A DNA stretch of 64,000 bases from Serratia entomophila (lineage in GTDB: Bacteria > Pseudomonadota > Gammaproteobacteria > Enterobacterales > Enterobacteriaceae): the NCBI RefSeq assembly GCF_021462285.1, contig NZ_CP082787.1:1426001-1490000 (forward strand). Reading direction: 5' to 3'. Position 1 is the first letter of the stretch, and each line of letters starts with the position of its first letter. Below, in pieces: positions 9,121 to 16,056 of this stretch. Below the pieces are notes generated by a model that was not told the DNA's origin, made no database searches, and worked only from the letters and a program-made list of their open reading frames with translations. The position numbers and the translations under genes were made by a program.

Positions 9121-9169
9121 AGTGAAGCCGCTTCACTGATAAAACTATGCCAATAACGTTATTCTGGCA
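9121..9169 (-). promoter_or_regulatory. Two palindromes upstream of the methyltransferase gene
   Basis: AGTGAAG-CCG-CTTCACT (9121-9137) is a perfect 7-bp inverted repeat. TGCCA...TGGCA (9148-9152 and 9165-9169) flanks the inner palindrome AATAACGTTATT. Both lie within 65 bp of the methyltransferase start, so they are candidate operators. No binding protein can be named. Confidence 0.4.
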
Positions 9170-9267
9170 ACGTTAAGCACCACGATTGATTAATTCGGTG
9201 TTGAGGAATTAGGTCGTGAAATATTAAGATTAAATAGATTAGCGAATTATATTATTTCTTGCTATTT

Positions 9268-9440
9268 AGCGGGCGCATTCTGGTCAGTGAAACCATTGCC
9301 GTGACCCAACCGCTGCTTAATAACGTCACCAACGCCGAGCTGGCGGCCAGCCAGGGCGCCGATATGCTGCTGTTGAACCTGTTCGACGTCAACTGACCGC
9401 GGGTTGCCGGCCTGCCGGAGGGTGTGCCGGCGCCGGGCAA
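9268..9440 (+). pseudogene. Relic of a DUF7916-type (PTS-associated) gene
   Basis: Reading from 9271 gives GRILVSETIAVTQPLLNNVT, then NAELAASQGADMLLLNLFDVN and a TGA stop at 9394-9396; in the same frame PRVAGLPEGVPAP follows. This matches the N-terminal quarter of a TIM-barrel-like enterobacterial family (DUF7916) as I remember it. The start codon region is replaced by AT-rich DNA, there is an in-frame stop, and the remaining three quarters are gone. The residue pattern is conserved enough that recent decay is likely. The family name is from memory. Confidence 0.55.
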
Positions 9441-9491
9441 TGTCGCAGGAAAAGACGCCGATGACACACAGTCTGGCTATTCTGCTTAGCC

Positions 9492-10010
9492 TCAGTAGCT
9501 TCGGCAAACGAAAACCGGCCCGGGTAAGGTACTGATGAGATAAATATTCTCGGCTGCCTTTTTGATGGTGATGTGATAGGAAATCTTATCGTCTTCCGAC
9601 TGCAAAAAATTCTTCCAGACTCCCGAGGGGACGGCGTCGCCGGCGTGCTTGAGATCGGCGGTAAACCGCAGGGTAAGGACGTCGTCACTGTGGGTATCGG
9701 CATCGGTATTGGCATCGCTATCCGCATCGGCGTAGTTATACCAAAGCTCGCGGTTGAGGATATAGAATTTGCCGTCGCTTCTCACATAGCCGTTCAGGCG
9801 GACAAAGCCTTTGCCGGTGTGGTAGAGGAAAAAATTCACTTTGGTCTGTAAAACCGCGGCGTCGGCCTCATCGGCTTTGGCGATGATTTTGGTAGTGATA
9901 TCGGCATCGCAGCGCAACAGCGTTTTAGGGTGCTGAGTTTTTGGCAGTATCAGCACGGCGAATATCAGCGCCAAAATGACGCCGGCGGTGATGAGAGTGA
10001 TTAGCCTCAT
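9492..10010 (-). CDS. FidL-like single-pass membrane protein
   Basis: A 172-residue protein with one N-terminal membrane segment (about 3-23, LITLITAGVILALIFAVLIL) and the rest predicted periplasmic. It resembles FidL-like proteins encoded next to MarT/CadC-type regulators. It contains an unusual Asp/Ala-rich run (ADADSDANTDADTHSDD) encoded by imperfect hexamer repeats at about 9690-9735. Its start overlaps the stop of the upstream regulator by 4 bases (ATGA), so the two are translationally coupled and probably act together. FidL has no well-defined biochemical role. Confidence 0.65.
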   Translation of the reverse strand: MRLITLITAGVILALIFAVLILPKTQHPKTLLRCDADITTKIIAKADEADAAVLQTKVNFFLYHTGKGFVRLNGYVRSDGKFYILNRELWYNYADADSDANTDADTHSDDVLTLRFTADLKHAGDAVPSGVWKNFLQSEDDKISYHITIKKAAENIYLISTLPGPVFVCRSY

Positions 10011-10795
10011 GTCGCCGCACCATAGGTATTTATTGTTTGGCAGTAACCGTAATCACCCTGCGGCGATTGGGCGCAGGCGGCGATAAAGGTCGCCTGGAAG
10101 GGCATATTGCGCTTTTCCGTCCTGGCGTAAAAAACATTCGTTCGCGCGCTATCGCAGTCGATGCCCTCGCGGCTGAGATCCTTTCTGGCGTATTCAATCA
10201 GCTCAGTCTTCGAATACAGATAGTGCGACCCCAGCGTGAAAACCTCGCACTGGTTCTGCTGATAGAGGTATTGAGCATCAACGTCGCCGAAGCCGTGCCG
10301 CTGACTCTGCAGCACTGTCCAGGTAAAAACGATGCCGCCAAGATAAATCATCACTATCAGCCCGGTAAGCATGGTCCTTTTATTACGCTGAACGGGGCGT
10401 TTATCCAGTATGTTTATAAGGGCATCGCACTGAGGGACGGCGATATTGTCAGCATCGGGTGAGGGGAGAAAGGTTTCAATATTTGCGTCAAGAATAAATC
10501 CTACTTTGGGTAGGGTAGTAATGATATGCGAACCGGGCTCCAGCGCCTCTATCGCTTTTCTAATCTCACTAATGCAGCCGTTCAGGTTATTATTTGAACC
10601 ATTAAAACCGTAATCCTCCCATACATGCTTAACCAAATGCTGGCGGGTTATCGTTTCTTTATTATTCTTTACCAATTCCAGCAATAAACGCGTGGCCGGA
10701 TTGGACAATGTTAACGATAAATCCTTTTCATTCAGTATGTAGAGCATTTTTTCGGTGGGAGAAAATACAATAGACTGATTAATGATATACGGCAT
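10007..10795 (-). CDS. Membrane-bound winged-helix regulator (ToxR/CadC/MarT-like)
   Basis: A 262-residue one-component regulator. The N-terminal OmpR-type winged helix (about 1-105) has TRLLLELVKNNKETITRQHL and a recognition region NNNLNGCISEIRKAI, ending with ITTLPKVGFIL. A single membrane helix lies at about 142-162. The periplasmic domain contains four cysteines that could form disulfides. ToxR-like proteins bind DNA while anchored in the membrane and sense periplasmic signals. The gene is the first of a pair with the FidL-like gene, as in the marT-fidL arrangement of Salmonella SPI-3. No MisL-type autotransporter target is nearby. Confidence 0.75.
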   Translation of the reverse strand: MPYIINQSIVFSPTEKMLYILNEKDLSLTLSNPATRLLLELVKNNKETITRQHLVKHVWEDYGFNGSNNNLNGCISEIRKAIEALEPGSHIITTLPKVGFILDANIETFLPSPDADNIAVPQCDALINILDKRPVQRNKRTMLTGLIVMIYLGGIVFTWTVLQSQRHGFGDVDAQYLYQQNQCEVFTLGSHYLYSKTELIEYARKDLSREGIDCDSARTNVFYARTEKRNMPFQATFIAACAQSPQGDYGYCQTINTYGAAT

Positions 10796-11152
10796 GATTA
10801 CATTTCGACCCTTTTAAATACAGTGTTGTCCCCTTTCTGGGCTATGAATCTATACATTCTTTTTTAATCGTCAAGGGTGATTTTTTATTTTCACCTGGTG
10901 AAATTAATTTCCGTACCTTATTTTTAGTTTTAATGCATATTCCCTTTATCCTAATAAATTAATTTTAGATTAATTAACCTGTTTTTTTATTATTTGTAGC
11001 ATAAAAAACTGTGTTTTTGCTTATTTTAAATACAAATTTTTTTAAATGGCGCCTTTATCTATCATGTGGGTTATACGCCGCCTGGCTTTTCGGCCGTGGC
11101 GGCCCGGTTCAGGCGCGAATATTGCCGCATCGCTAGCTTATTGGAGGTGAAA
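10796..11152. promoter_or_regulatory. AT-rich divergent intergenic region
   Basis: About 357 bp with long A/T runs, far below the GC of the window, between the ToxR-like gene and the small-protein cluster. It contains the nested inverted repeat GGTGA...TTCACC...GGTGAAA near 10876-10905. It probably holds divergent promoters and looks like an H-NS-silenced segment; that is inference from composition. I see no gene in it. Confidence 0.5.
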
Positions 11153-11290
11153 ATGCATGCTGTTTTCCTTATTGCCGGAGTGTTATTGCTGCTGAGCGTC
11201 GTTGTTCCTCCCGCGCTGAAGCTTGCCGAGGGGAATATGCAGTTCAGCGATTTAAAGGCGATGAGCACCTGTAATTCGCACCTTAAGTAA
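11153..11290 (+). CDS. Small membrane protein, 45 residues
   Basis: An ATG at 11153 follows a strong ribosome binding site, GGAGGTG, with 5-base spacing. The product is 45 residues with one hydrophobic segment at about 3-19 (AVFLIAGVLLLLSVVVP) and a short polar tail ending CNSHLK. A longer reading from 11066 has no binding site and a poor N terminus. It is the first of three small membrane-protein genes preceding a LuxR-type regulator. I do not recognise the family; it could be a small regulatory membrane peptide. Confidence 0.55.
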   Translation: MHAVFLIAGVLLLLSVVVPPALKLAEGNMQFSDLKAMSTCNSHLK

Positions 11291-11400
11291 TAAACGACCG
11301 CGCCGGCGGCAGGGGTAAATACCGGGGGATTGACGTGCTTCTGGAAACCTCATCGGGTGGTAATGAGTTAAATTTCACCAACGCAATGCGGGGATGAGTT

Positions 11401-11568
11401 ATGCGCATAAAAAGCTGGTTTTTTATTCGCTATAAAAGGATTTTCCTGGAAGCTGCTCAATCAGTAGGGCTAATGATGGCGATGATTTTAGTCTTAGTTT
11501 TCTTATCTGTGCTTATTTTCGTGTTGCTTAACAAAGGAATTGATTGTTTTTCCGGCGGTCGTTTTTAA
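11401..11568 (+). CDS. Small membrane protein, 55 residues
   Basis: ATG at 11401 is preceded by GGGGATGAG. The 55-residue product has a basic N terminus (MRIKSWFFIRYKR) followed by a single hydrophobic helix at about 22-43 (LMMAMILVLVFLSVLIFVLL) and a short tail with one Cys. The charge pattern predicts an N-in topology. It sits between two other small membrane-protein genes in the same direction. No homologue comes to mind. Confidence 0.5.
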   Translation: MRIKSWFFIRYKRIFLEAAQSVGLMMAMILVLVFLSVLIFVLLNKGIDCFSGGRF

Positions 11569-11647
11569 GCGATTAACCGGGTGAACATGTCGGTTTGGTA
11601 TCTACAGGGATTTGTCGCGGTATTATTTTTCACAGGTTAATGAATCG

Positions 11648-11965
11648 ATGAAATACGTTGCTCTATCCGGGGATAGTTACATTATTTTCCAGTTGCCGAC
11701 GATGTTGGGCGGCCTGTTTGCTTTGGGGCTGATATTGGCGGTGGTGGTGTTATTTGCGCGCCGGTATCCATTGTGCTGCGCATTGATGCTGATAATAGCC
11801 GGCATCAGTTGCTGTATTGCCCTGTTGGCGGATGAATTGAACATCGTCATGCGTAATCCGCATTCGGCGCCCGTTAGCAGCCTGCGTTTTAGCCTGCCGG
11901 TTGCCATGGCGTTTGCCGGCGGCTCGGCCAGATGTCATCTCGGGGGGGAGGGAAAGTTCGCATGA
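11648..11965 (+). CDS. Small two-helix membrane protein
   Basis: A 105-residue reading from ATG 11648, with a second hydrophobic stretch: helices at about 14-36 (LPTMLGGLFALGLILAVVVL) and 43-58 (CCALMLIIAGISCCIALL), and a weak third near 80-92. An upstream TTG at 11612 is less likely because its binding site is too close. Its TGA overlaps the ATG of the LuxR-type gene by 4 bases, so the two are translationally coupled. The function is unknown; the coupling suggests it works with the regulator. Confidence 0.55.
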   Translation: MKYVALSGDSYIIFQLPTMLGGLFALGLILAVVVLFARRYPLCCALMLIIAGISCCIALLADELNIVMRNPHSAPVSSLRFSLPVAMAFAGGSARCHLGGEGKFA

Positions 11966-12555
11966 CAAACATGATAGGGATCGCGTTCCTCGACAAGGAT
12001 CGCTTTTTTGCCGACGGCTGTTGCCAGGTTCTGGATGAATACTTCCGGCAACGCGGCGTTCAGGTGAATTTCACGCAGGGCATGGACGCCGACCTGATCT
12101 TTAAGGCCGTGGCTAAAGGGGACATGGCGTGTTTTTGCCATCCGCCGAATTCCCCCTGCGGGCTGTATGTGTCTATCCGCGATGACCGGGATAAGCACAC
12201 CGCGCCTTCATTTGCTTGCCTGAGAGAGGCGGGGAAAATCTATCGTAATGAAAGCCGGCAGGCGCTGATAGAAACGGTCGATGGCGTTATGCGGGCCAGA
12301 AATGGCCTGGTAAGGCGAAACTCTTGTTGCAGCTGGTGCAAACCGTTAAAGCTGACGCAGCAAGAAAAAGCCGTCATGCGTTACCTGAGCTGGGAGATGA
12401 CGCCGACCGCGATTGCCCGACGTCTGAATGTCAGTTTGAAAACGGTAAGCACGCACAAGCGGGCGGTGATGAAGAAGATGAACTTTCATCGGGATGCAGA
12501 GCTTTACCGATGGCTACGGGGGGAAGGGTTGACGCAGCGAAGCATAACGGCGTAG
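11962..12555 (+). CDS. LuxR/FixJ-type transcriptional regulator
   Basis: A 197-residue protein with a C-terminal LuxR helix-turn-helix: KLTQQEKAVMRYLSWEMTPT, then AIARRLNVSLKTVSTHKRAVMKKMNF (about 135-180). The N-terminal domain (IGIAFLDKDRFFADGCCQVL) resembles a degenerate receiver, lacks the acidic phosphorylation pocket, and is rich in cysteine (including CFC, CCSWC). There is no autoinducer-binding domain and no luxI gene nearby. ATG 11962 is favoured because GAGGGA precedes it and it overlaps the preceding stop. Fimbrial and capsule regulators share this build. Its targets may be the small membrane genes just upstream. Confidence 0.75.
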   Translation: MTNMIGIAFLDKDRFFADGCCQVLDEYFRQRGVQVNFTQGMDADLIFKAVAKGDMACFCHPPNSPCGLYVSIRDDRDKHTAPSFACLREAGKIYRNESRQALIETVDGVMRARNGLVRRNSCCSWCKPLKLTQQEKAVMRYLSWEMTPTAIARRLNVSLKTVSTHKRAVMKKMNFHRDAELYRWLRGEGLTQRSITA

Positions 12556-12568
12556 GCAGGCGGCAAGC

Positions 12569-12588
12569 TCCGGGCCGGCAGGCCCGGA
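12569..12588. terminator. Terminator between the LuxR-type gene and the hydrolase
   Basis: An 8-bp perfect stem (TCCGGGCC at 12569-12576, GGCCCGGA at 12581-12588) with a GGCA loop between convergent genes. Confidence 0.7.
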
Positions 12589-12594
12589 AGGGGA

Positions 12595-13398
12595 TTAGCG
12601 CGGGGGAAGGCTTTCGGCCAGGAACGCCAGCAGGGTTTCGGTGACGGCCTGCGGGTTTTCCTTATTGCTGATATGCCCGGCATGGGGGATCAGCACATGG
12701 CTGCAACCGAGGATCTGCGCCATGCGCTCGCCTTCCGCCGGCGGGCGCGGCTTGTCTTGCTCGCCGGTGATGACGATGGCGGCGGCGGTAATTTTCTCCA
12801 GCAGCGCCAGCTTGTCTGGACGACCGAAGATCATTTTGCCCAGTGGCACTACGCTGTCGCGCAGCGTCTGCGCGGGGATAGTTTCCAAATGCGCGATCAG
12901 CGGCTGCATCAGCGAGTCAGGGGCGTTATCGGAGTAAAACTGCGCGGCGACGTACTCGAGGATCGGCGAGGCGATAACCCCGGCCTGTTCGACGGCGGCC
13001 AACATGCCGAAATAACGCTGACGCGCTTCTTCTGTTTCGTCGCCCAGGTAGCTGTCCATCAGCGCCAGCAGCTTAACCCGTTCCGGCGCCATCGCCGCCA
13101 GCTCCGCTCCCCACATGCCGCCGACGGACAAACCTATAACGCCGAACTCTTTGATGCCGAGCCGATCCATTAAATTGAGATGATCGTTGGCGATGTCGGA
13201 CAGGCTGGAGTGTGAGGCGGGCAGCGCCGGAGAATCGCCGTGCCCCCAGAGATCGGGGACGATCACGCGATAGTGTTTCGCCAGCGCCACCAACTGGGGC
13301 GTCCACATATGTCGATCGAATAAATAGCTGTGGCCAAGTAATAATGGGAAACCTGAACCGACGTCCAGGTAGGTGAGGTGTTTATCCATAGTGTGCAT
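12595..13398 (-). CDS. Alpha/beta hydrolase
   Basis: A 267-residue alpha/beta-hydrolase fold protein. The oxyanion region is LLGHSYLFDRHMW. The nucleophile elbow is GLSVGG with Ser at about 91. An acid residue is likely in TGEQDKPRPP, and the catalytic His in HAGHISNKENP. It has no signal peptide, so it is cytoplasmic. It lies alone between convergent and divergent neighbours. Family members include esterases and C-C bond hydrolases; the substrate cannot be assigned. ATG 13398 has AGGAA eight bases upstream. Confidence 0.8.
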   Translation of the reverse strand: MHTMDKHLTYLDVGSGFPLLLGHSYLFDRHMWTPQLVALAKHYRVIVPDLWGHGDSPALPASHSSLSDIANDHLNLMDRLGIKEFGVIGLSVGGMWGAELAAMAPERVKLLALMDSYLGDETEEARQRYFGMLAAVEQAGVIASPILEYVAAQFYSDNAPDSLMQPLIAHLETIPAQTLRDSVVPLGKMIFGRPDKLALLEKITAAAIVITGEQDKPRPPAEGERMAQILGCSHVLIPHAGHISNKENPQAVTETLLAFLAESLPPR

Positions 13399-13605
13399 AC
13401 AAGGTTCCTTTTTTGTGCAGAATCTGCCCCCCGCTTATATCATGCCGGTATTCAATGAACGGTATTAATTTACATTAAATTACCTGACCGATATCTTATT
13501 TTTTATTATTAAAATAATGTTAAATGAAGAATAATCTGGCCGTTTCCTATTGATTGATTTATGCTGTCGCGCTATTAACCAACGGTAATTAACCAGGGAG
13601 TGGCG

Positions 13606-14361
13606 ATGAAAAGGCTTTTCAGGCTATTAATTATTTTGCTTGTTATCTTGCTTTTGGCGGTAGCGCTGTGGTTCTTCTTCGGGCGCGGTAACCCTAATGC
13701 GTTATGGCAGATAGTCAGCCAGCAGTGCGTGCCCAACCAGCAGCAGAATCAGGATCCCAAACCCTGCATAAAGGTTGATTTAACCGAGGGTTATGTGCTG
13801 TTTAAGGACGCCAAAGGCCCGTATCACGATTTGGTGATGCCGACCGAGAAAGTCAGCGGCATCGAGAGCCCGGCATTGCAAAGCGAAAGCGCGCCGCCCT
13901 ATTTTCATCAAGCCTGGACCAACCGCGATCATATATCCAGCGAAACAGGCAAGCCGCTAAAAGATCCTTTCTTATCGTTGGCGATAAATTCGAAATATGG
14001 CCGTTCTCAAAATCAATTGCATATTCATATCGCCTGCCTGCGCCAGGATGTTTATAACAGCCTGGCGGAGCAGGAGGATAACATTGGCCAACGCTGGCAA
14101 CCGCTGGCTGAAAAACTGGTTGGCCACCAATATTTGGCCCGAAAATTAGCCGGTAGCGATTTGATTAAAGAAGATCCTTTCCGCCTGCTGCAGGAATACG
14201 TTGCTGAGCAGAATGACAGCATCGCCAATTACGGGCTGGCGTTGGCGATAACCGCAAAGGGGGAGAGGGTGCTGTTGGCCAACCGCGTGAAACTGACCGA
14301 CCTGAATCTGGGGTCCGCCGGCGAGATCCAGGACTACCAGTGCGCGCTTGCCGGTAACTGA
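13606..14361 (+). CDS. cdh: CDP-diacylglycerol diphosphatase
   Basis: A 251-residue membrane-anchored enzyme that cleaves CDP-diacylglycerol to phosphatidate and CMP. It has one N-terminal membrane helix (about 6-24) and a HIT-like domain with the motif QLHIHIACL near 143-151. LWQIVSQQCVPNQQ and KVDLTEGYVLFKDAKG match the Cdh family. ATG 13606 is chosen over GTG 13600 because GGGAG sits 6-7 bases before it. The 200-bp region upstream is AT-rich and holds its promoter. In E. coli cdh is also a lone gene. Confidence 0.9.
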   Translation: MKRLFRLLIILLVILLLAVALWFFFGRGNPNALWQIVSQQCVPNQQQNQDPKPCIKVDLTEGYVLFKDAKGPYHDLVMPTEKVSGIESPALQSESAPPYFHQAWTNRDHISSETGKPLKDPFLSLAINSKYGRSQNQLHIHIACLRQDVYNSLAEQEDNIGQRWQPLAEKLVGHQYLARKLAGSDLIKEDPFRLLQEYVAEQNDSIANYGLALAITAKGERVLLANRVKLTDLNLGSAGEIQDYQCALAGN

Positions 14362-14369
14362 ATGACGGG

Positions 14370-14396
14370 GCCTGCCGCTTGGTAGCCTCGGCAGGC
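14370..14396. terminator. Terminator between cdh and the partition cassette
   Basis: An 8-bp perfect stem (GCCTGCCG at 14370-14377, CGGCAGGC at 14389-14396) between convergent genes. Confidence 0.6.
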
Positions 14397-14406
14397 GCCG
14401 GGCAAG

Positions 14407-14709
14407 TTACAGCTTTTTCAGCAGCTGCAACAGCTGTTCTTCGCTTTTGTCCGCCAGCCCGTCGATGGCCAGCTTGATGATGTCGGAACGGGTGATGCGC
14501 ACGATGCCGTTGCGCGCCGCCTGTACTATCACTTCGTCGATGGCCTCGACGTGGTTGTCGGTCAGGCTCACCGAGATGGCCTTATAGGTGCGTTTGCGGC
14601 CGGCCGGCTTGGCTTCGGGCGCCGGGGTTGGGGGCACCAGGGTATGCGAGGTGGCGCTGTTGATGAACTCGTCTTCCGACATGCGGTGGCTTGGCGTGCG
14701 TTTTTTCAC
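14407..14709 (-). CDS. Ribbon-helix-helix partition partner (ParG-like)
   Basis: A 100-residue protein with a basic, probably disordered N terminus (MKKRTPSHRM) and a C-terminal ribbon-helix-helix: the beta strand TYKAISVSLTDNHVEAIDEV and helices ending in RSDIIKLAIDGL. Its start overlaps the end of the ParA gene by 4 bases (ATGA). A short ParA with a downstream small ribbon-helix-helix protein is the type Ib plan, as in ParF-ParG of TP228. In that plan this protein binds the centromere and the cassette promoter and stimulates the ATPase. It could instead be a plain repressor. Confidence 0.75.
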   Translation of the reverse strand: MKKRTPSHRMSEDEFINSATSHTLVPPTPAPEAKPAGRKRTYKAISVSLTDNHVEAIDEVIVQAARNGIVRITRSDIIKLAIDGLADKSEEQLLQLLKKL

Positions 14710-15341
14710 AAGATCACCTCCTTCACCAGGCTTTCGATTTCCGCCTGCGCTTTTTCGTTATGCGCTTCGTGCACCGTGATGGCCTCACCCCAGGCGTCGC
14801 GATAAATTTTGCGGTCGCACAGGCGGTTGCTGACCAGCGTGAACTCCGGGTATTCGCTCAGCACCTGGGCCGCTTCGTTGGCTTCGTTGATGAAGATATT
14901 GGTCGGGCACATGTTCAGCACAATATAGCCTTTCACCTTTTCGTTGTATTCCTGCGCGGTGGAGAACATTTCCGACAGGTAGCCGATGGTATCGAGATCC
15001 ATCTGCGAAGGGCGAAGCGGGGAGAGAAACAGATCGGCGGCCAGCAGGCCCGAGCGCAACTCGGCGCTGTCGCGGCCGGCGGTATCGACAATCACATAGT
15101 CGTAGTGGCGGTCCAGCTCCAGCAGGGTTTCCTTGATTTTTCCAGAGGCGGCGACCACCGGGATGTGCGGCAGGCCATCGACGTTCTGGCGATCGTTGTA
15201 CCAGGTCATGATTGATTTCTGGTCGTCGGCGTCGACGATAATCGCCGTTTTGCCCTGTTTGAGGATCAGATACCCGGCGATATTCACCGCTTTTGTCGAC
15301 TTCCCGACGCCGCCTTTCTGCGAGCCAATCAAAACAATCAT
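14706..15341 (-). CDS. parA: ParA-family partition ATPase, type Ib
   Basis: A 211-residue Walker-type ATPase. The deviant Walker A KGGVGKST is at residues 9-16, the A' motif at IIVDADDQKS and Walker B at YVIVDTAGRD. There is no N-terminal helix-turn-helix, which fits the short type Ib ParA class. ATG 15341 is preferred to a TTG at 15356 because the fold begins MIVLIGSQKGG. The ATPase would form dynamic patterns on the nucleoid and move or position cargo bound by its partner. No replication gene is nearby, so on this chromosome it may be a relic of an integrated plasmid or island, or serve another positioning task. Confidence 0.85.
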   Translation of the reverse strand: MIVLIGSQKGGVGKSTKAVNIAGYLILKQGKTAIIVDADDQKSIMTWYNDRQNVDGLPHIPVVAASGKIKETLLELDRHYDYVIVDTAGRDSAELRSGLLAADLFLSPLRPSQMDLDTIGYLSEMFSTAQEYNEKVKGYIVLNMCPTNIFINEANEAAQVLSEYPEFTLVSNRLCDRKIYRDAWGEAITVHEAHNEKAQAEIESLVKEVIL

Positions 15342-15354
15342 GCTGCCATCTCTC

Positions 15355-15604
15355 AAGTTGATAAGCAGGTAACTTATTAAGTTAATGTGCTTATTAGGTT
15401 GATAATTAAACAGGTTAACAAGAACAACTCGTGCACAATATGCACCAACGGCGGTAGCTTGCCAAGCCAGTTTGTTATTAACTGCGCAGCTTATTTTGCT
15501 GGCAACTTAGTAAGCGGGTAAGTAGGAATTCTCTGGGAAGTGGCGGTTTTTGCGGGGGTTTTAAATTAATAGCTTAATAACTTGATCGGTTATTAAGCTA
15601 TTAA
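15355..15604. repeat. Repeat-rich region upstream of parA, candidate centromere/operator
   Basis: AAGTTGATAAGCAGGTAAC (15355-15373) recurs as AGGTTGATAATTAAACAGGTTAAC (15397-15420). CTTATTAAGTTAAT and GCTTATTAGGTTGAT are staggered copies of the same unit, and further half units lie at 15471-15520. A perfect 16-bp inverted repeat (15566-15581 and 15589-15604, loop TTGATCG) contains TTATTAAG in each arm. The parA promoter must also lie here. The 16-bp palindrome could instead end yajD transcription, but its AT-rich stem and the lack of a T run make that less likely. Confidence 0.55.
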
Positions 15605-15625
15605 AATGGATGAGACAGGCCGAGA

Positions 15626-15967
15626 TTACTTCTTCATCATCGCTTTTAAATTGGCGAACGGGTTGTGGGTGGCGACGCCGACGTCCTTCTGCGCATCTTC
15701 GCCCGCCACCACCGTTGAGCCGTACTGGTCGGCTTCGGTGTACTTGGAATGTTCATGATCGTGGCAGTAAAGGCACAGCATTTCCCAGTTGCTGCCGTCC
15801 TCCGGGTTGTTGCTGTGGTCATGGTCGATGTGGTGCACCGTCAGTTCGCGCAGGTTGGAATAGACGAACTCGCGCGAGCAGCGCCCGCAGACCCAGGGGA
15901 AAATTTTCAGCGCTTTTTCGCGGTAGCCGGTTTCCAGCTTTGCGTAATTTTTGGGGATATAGGCCAT
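15626..15967 (-). CDS. yajD: HNH nuclease family protein YajD
   Basis: 113 residues, nearly identical to E. coli YajD. The zinc site is formed by CGRC (about 27-30) and CLYCHDHEH (about 65-73). The HNH-type core is LTVHHIDHDHSNNPEDGSNW. It is a small cytoplasmic protein assumed to be a nuclease by family; the cellular role is not established. Its start lies 89 bp from the stop of the LysR gene on the same strand. Nothing suggests that it belongs to the partition cassette downstream. Confidence 0.95.
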   Translation of the reverse strand: MAYIPKNYAKLETGYREKALKIFPWVCGRCSREFVYSNLRELTVHHIDHDHSNNPEDGSNWEMLCLYCHDHEHSKYTEADQYGSTVVAGEDAQKDVGVATHNPFANLKAMMKK

Positions 15968-16056
15968 GGTGGTTGTCCGCAGGGTAGTCAGAGTATTGCC
16001 ACGGATAATATCACAGCCCAGCGGGTTGCGGCGTGCGGCGCATCACCCTCGCCGGC

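Noticed and set aside
11333..11396. 20-residue frame starting GTG with GGGGGA upstream, ending just before the 55-residue gene
   Set aside because: Too short and without recognisable features; it could be a leader peptide but the evidence is not enough.
11587..11640. 17-residue hydrophobic frame before the 105-residue gene
   Set aside because: Binding site too close to the start; no support beyond hydrophobicity.
11962..12555. Quorum-sensing LuxR receptor
   Set aside because: No autoinducer-binding domain and no luxI-type gene nearby; only the DNA-binding domain is shared.
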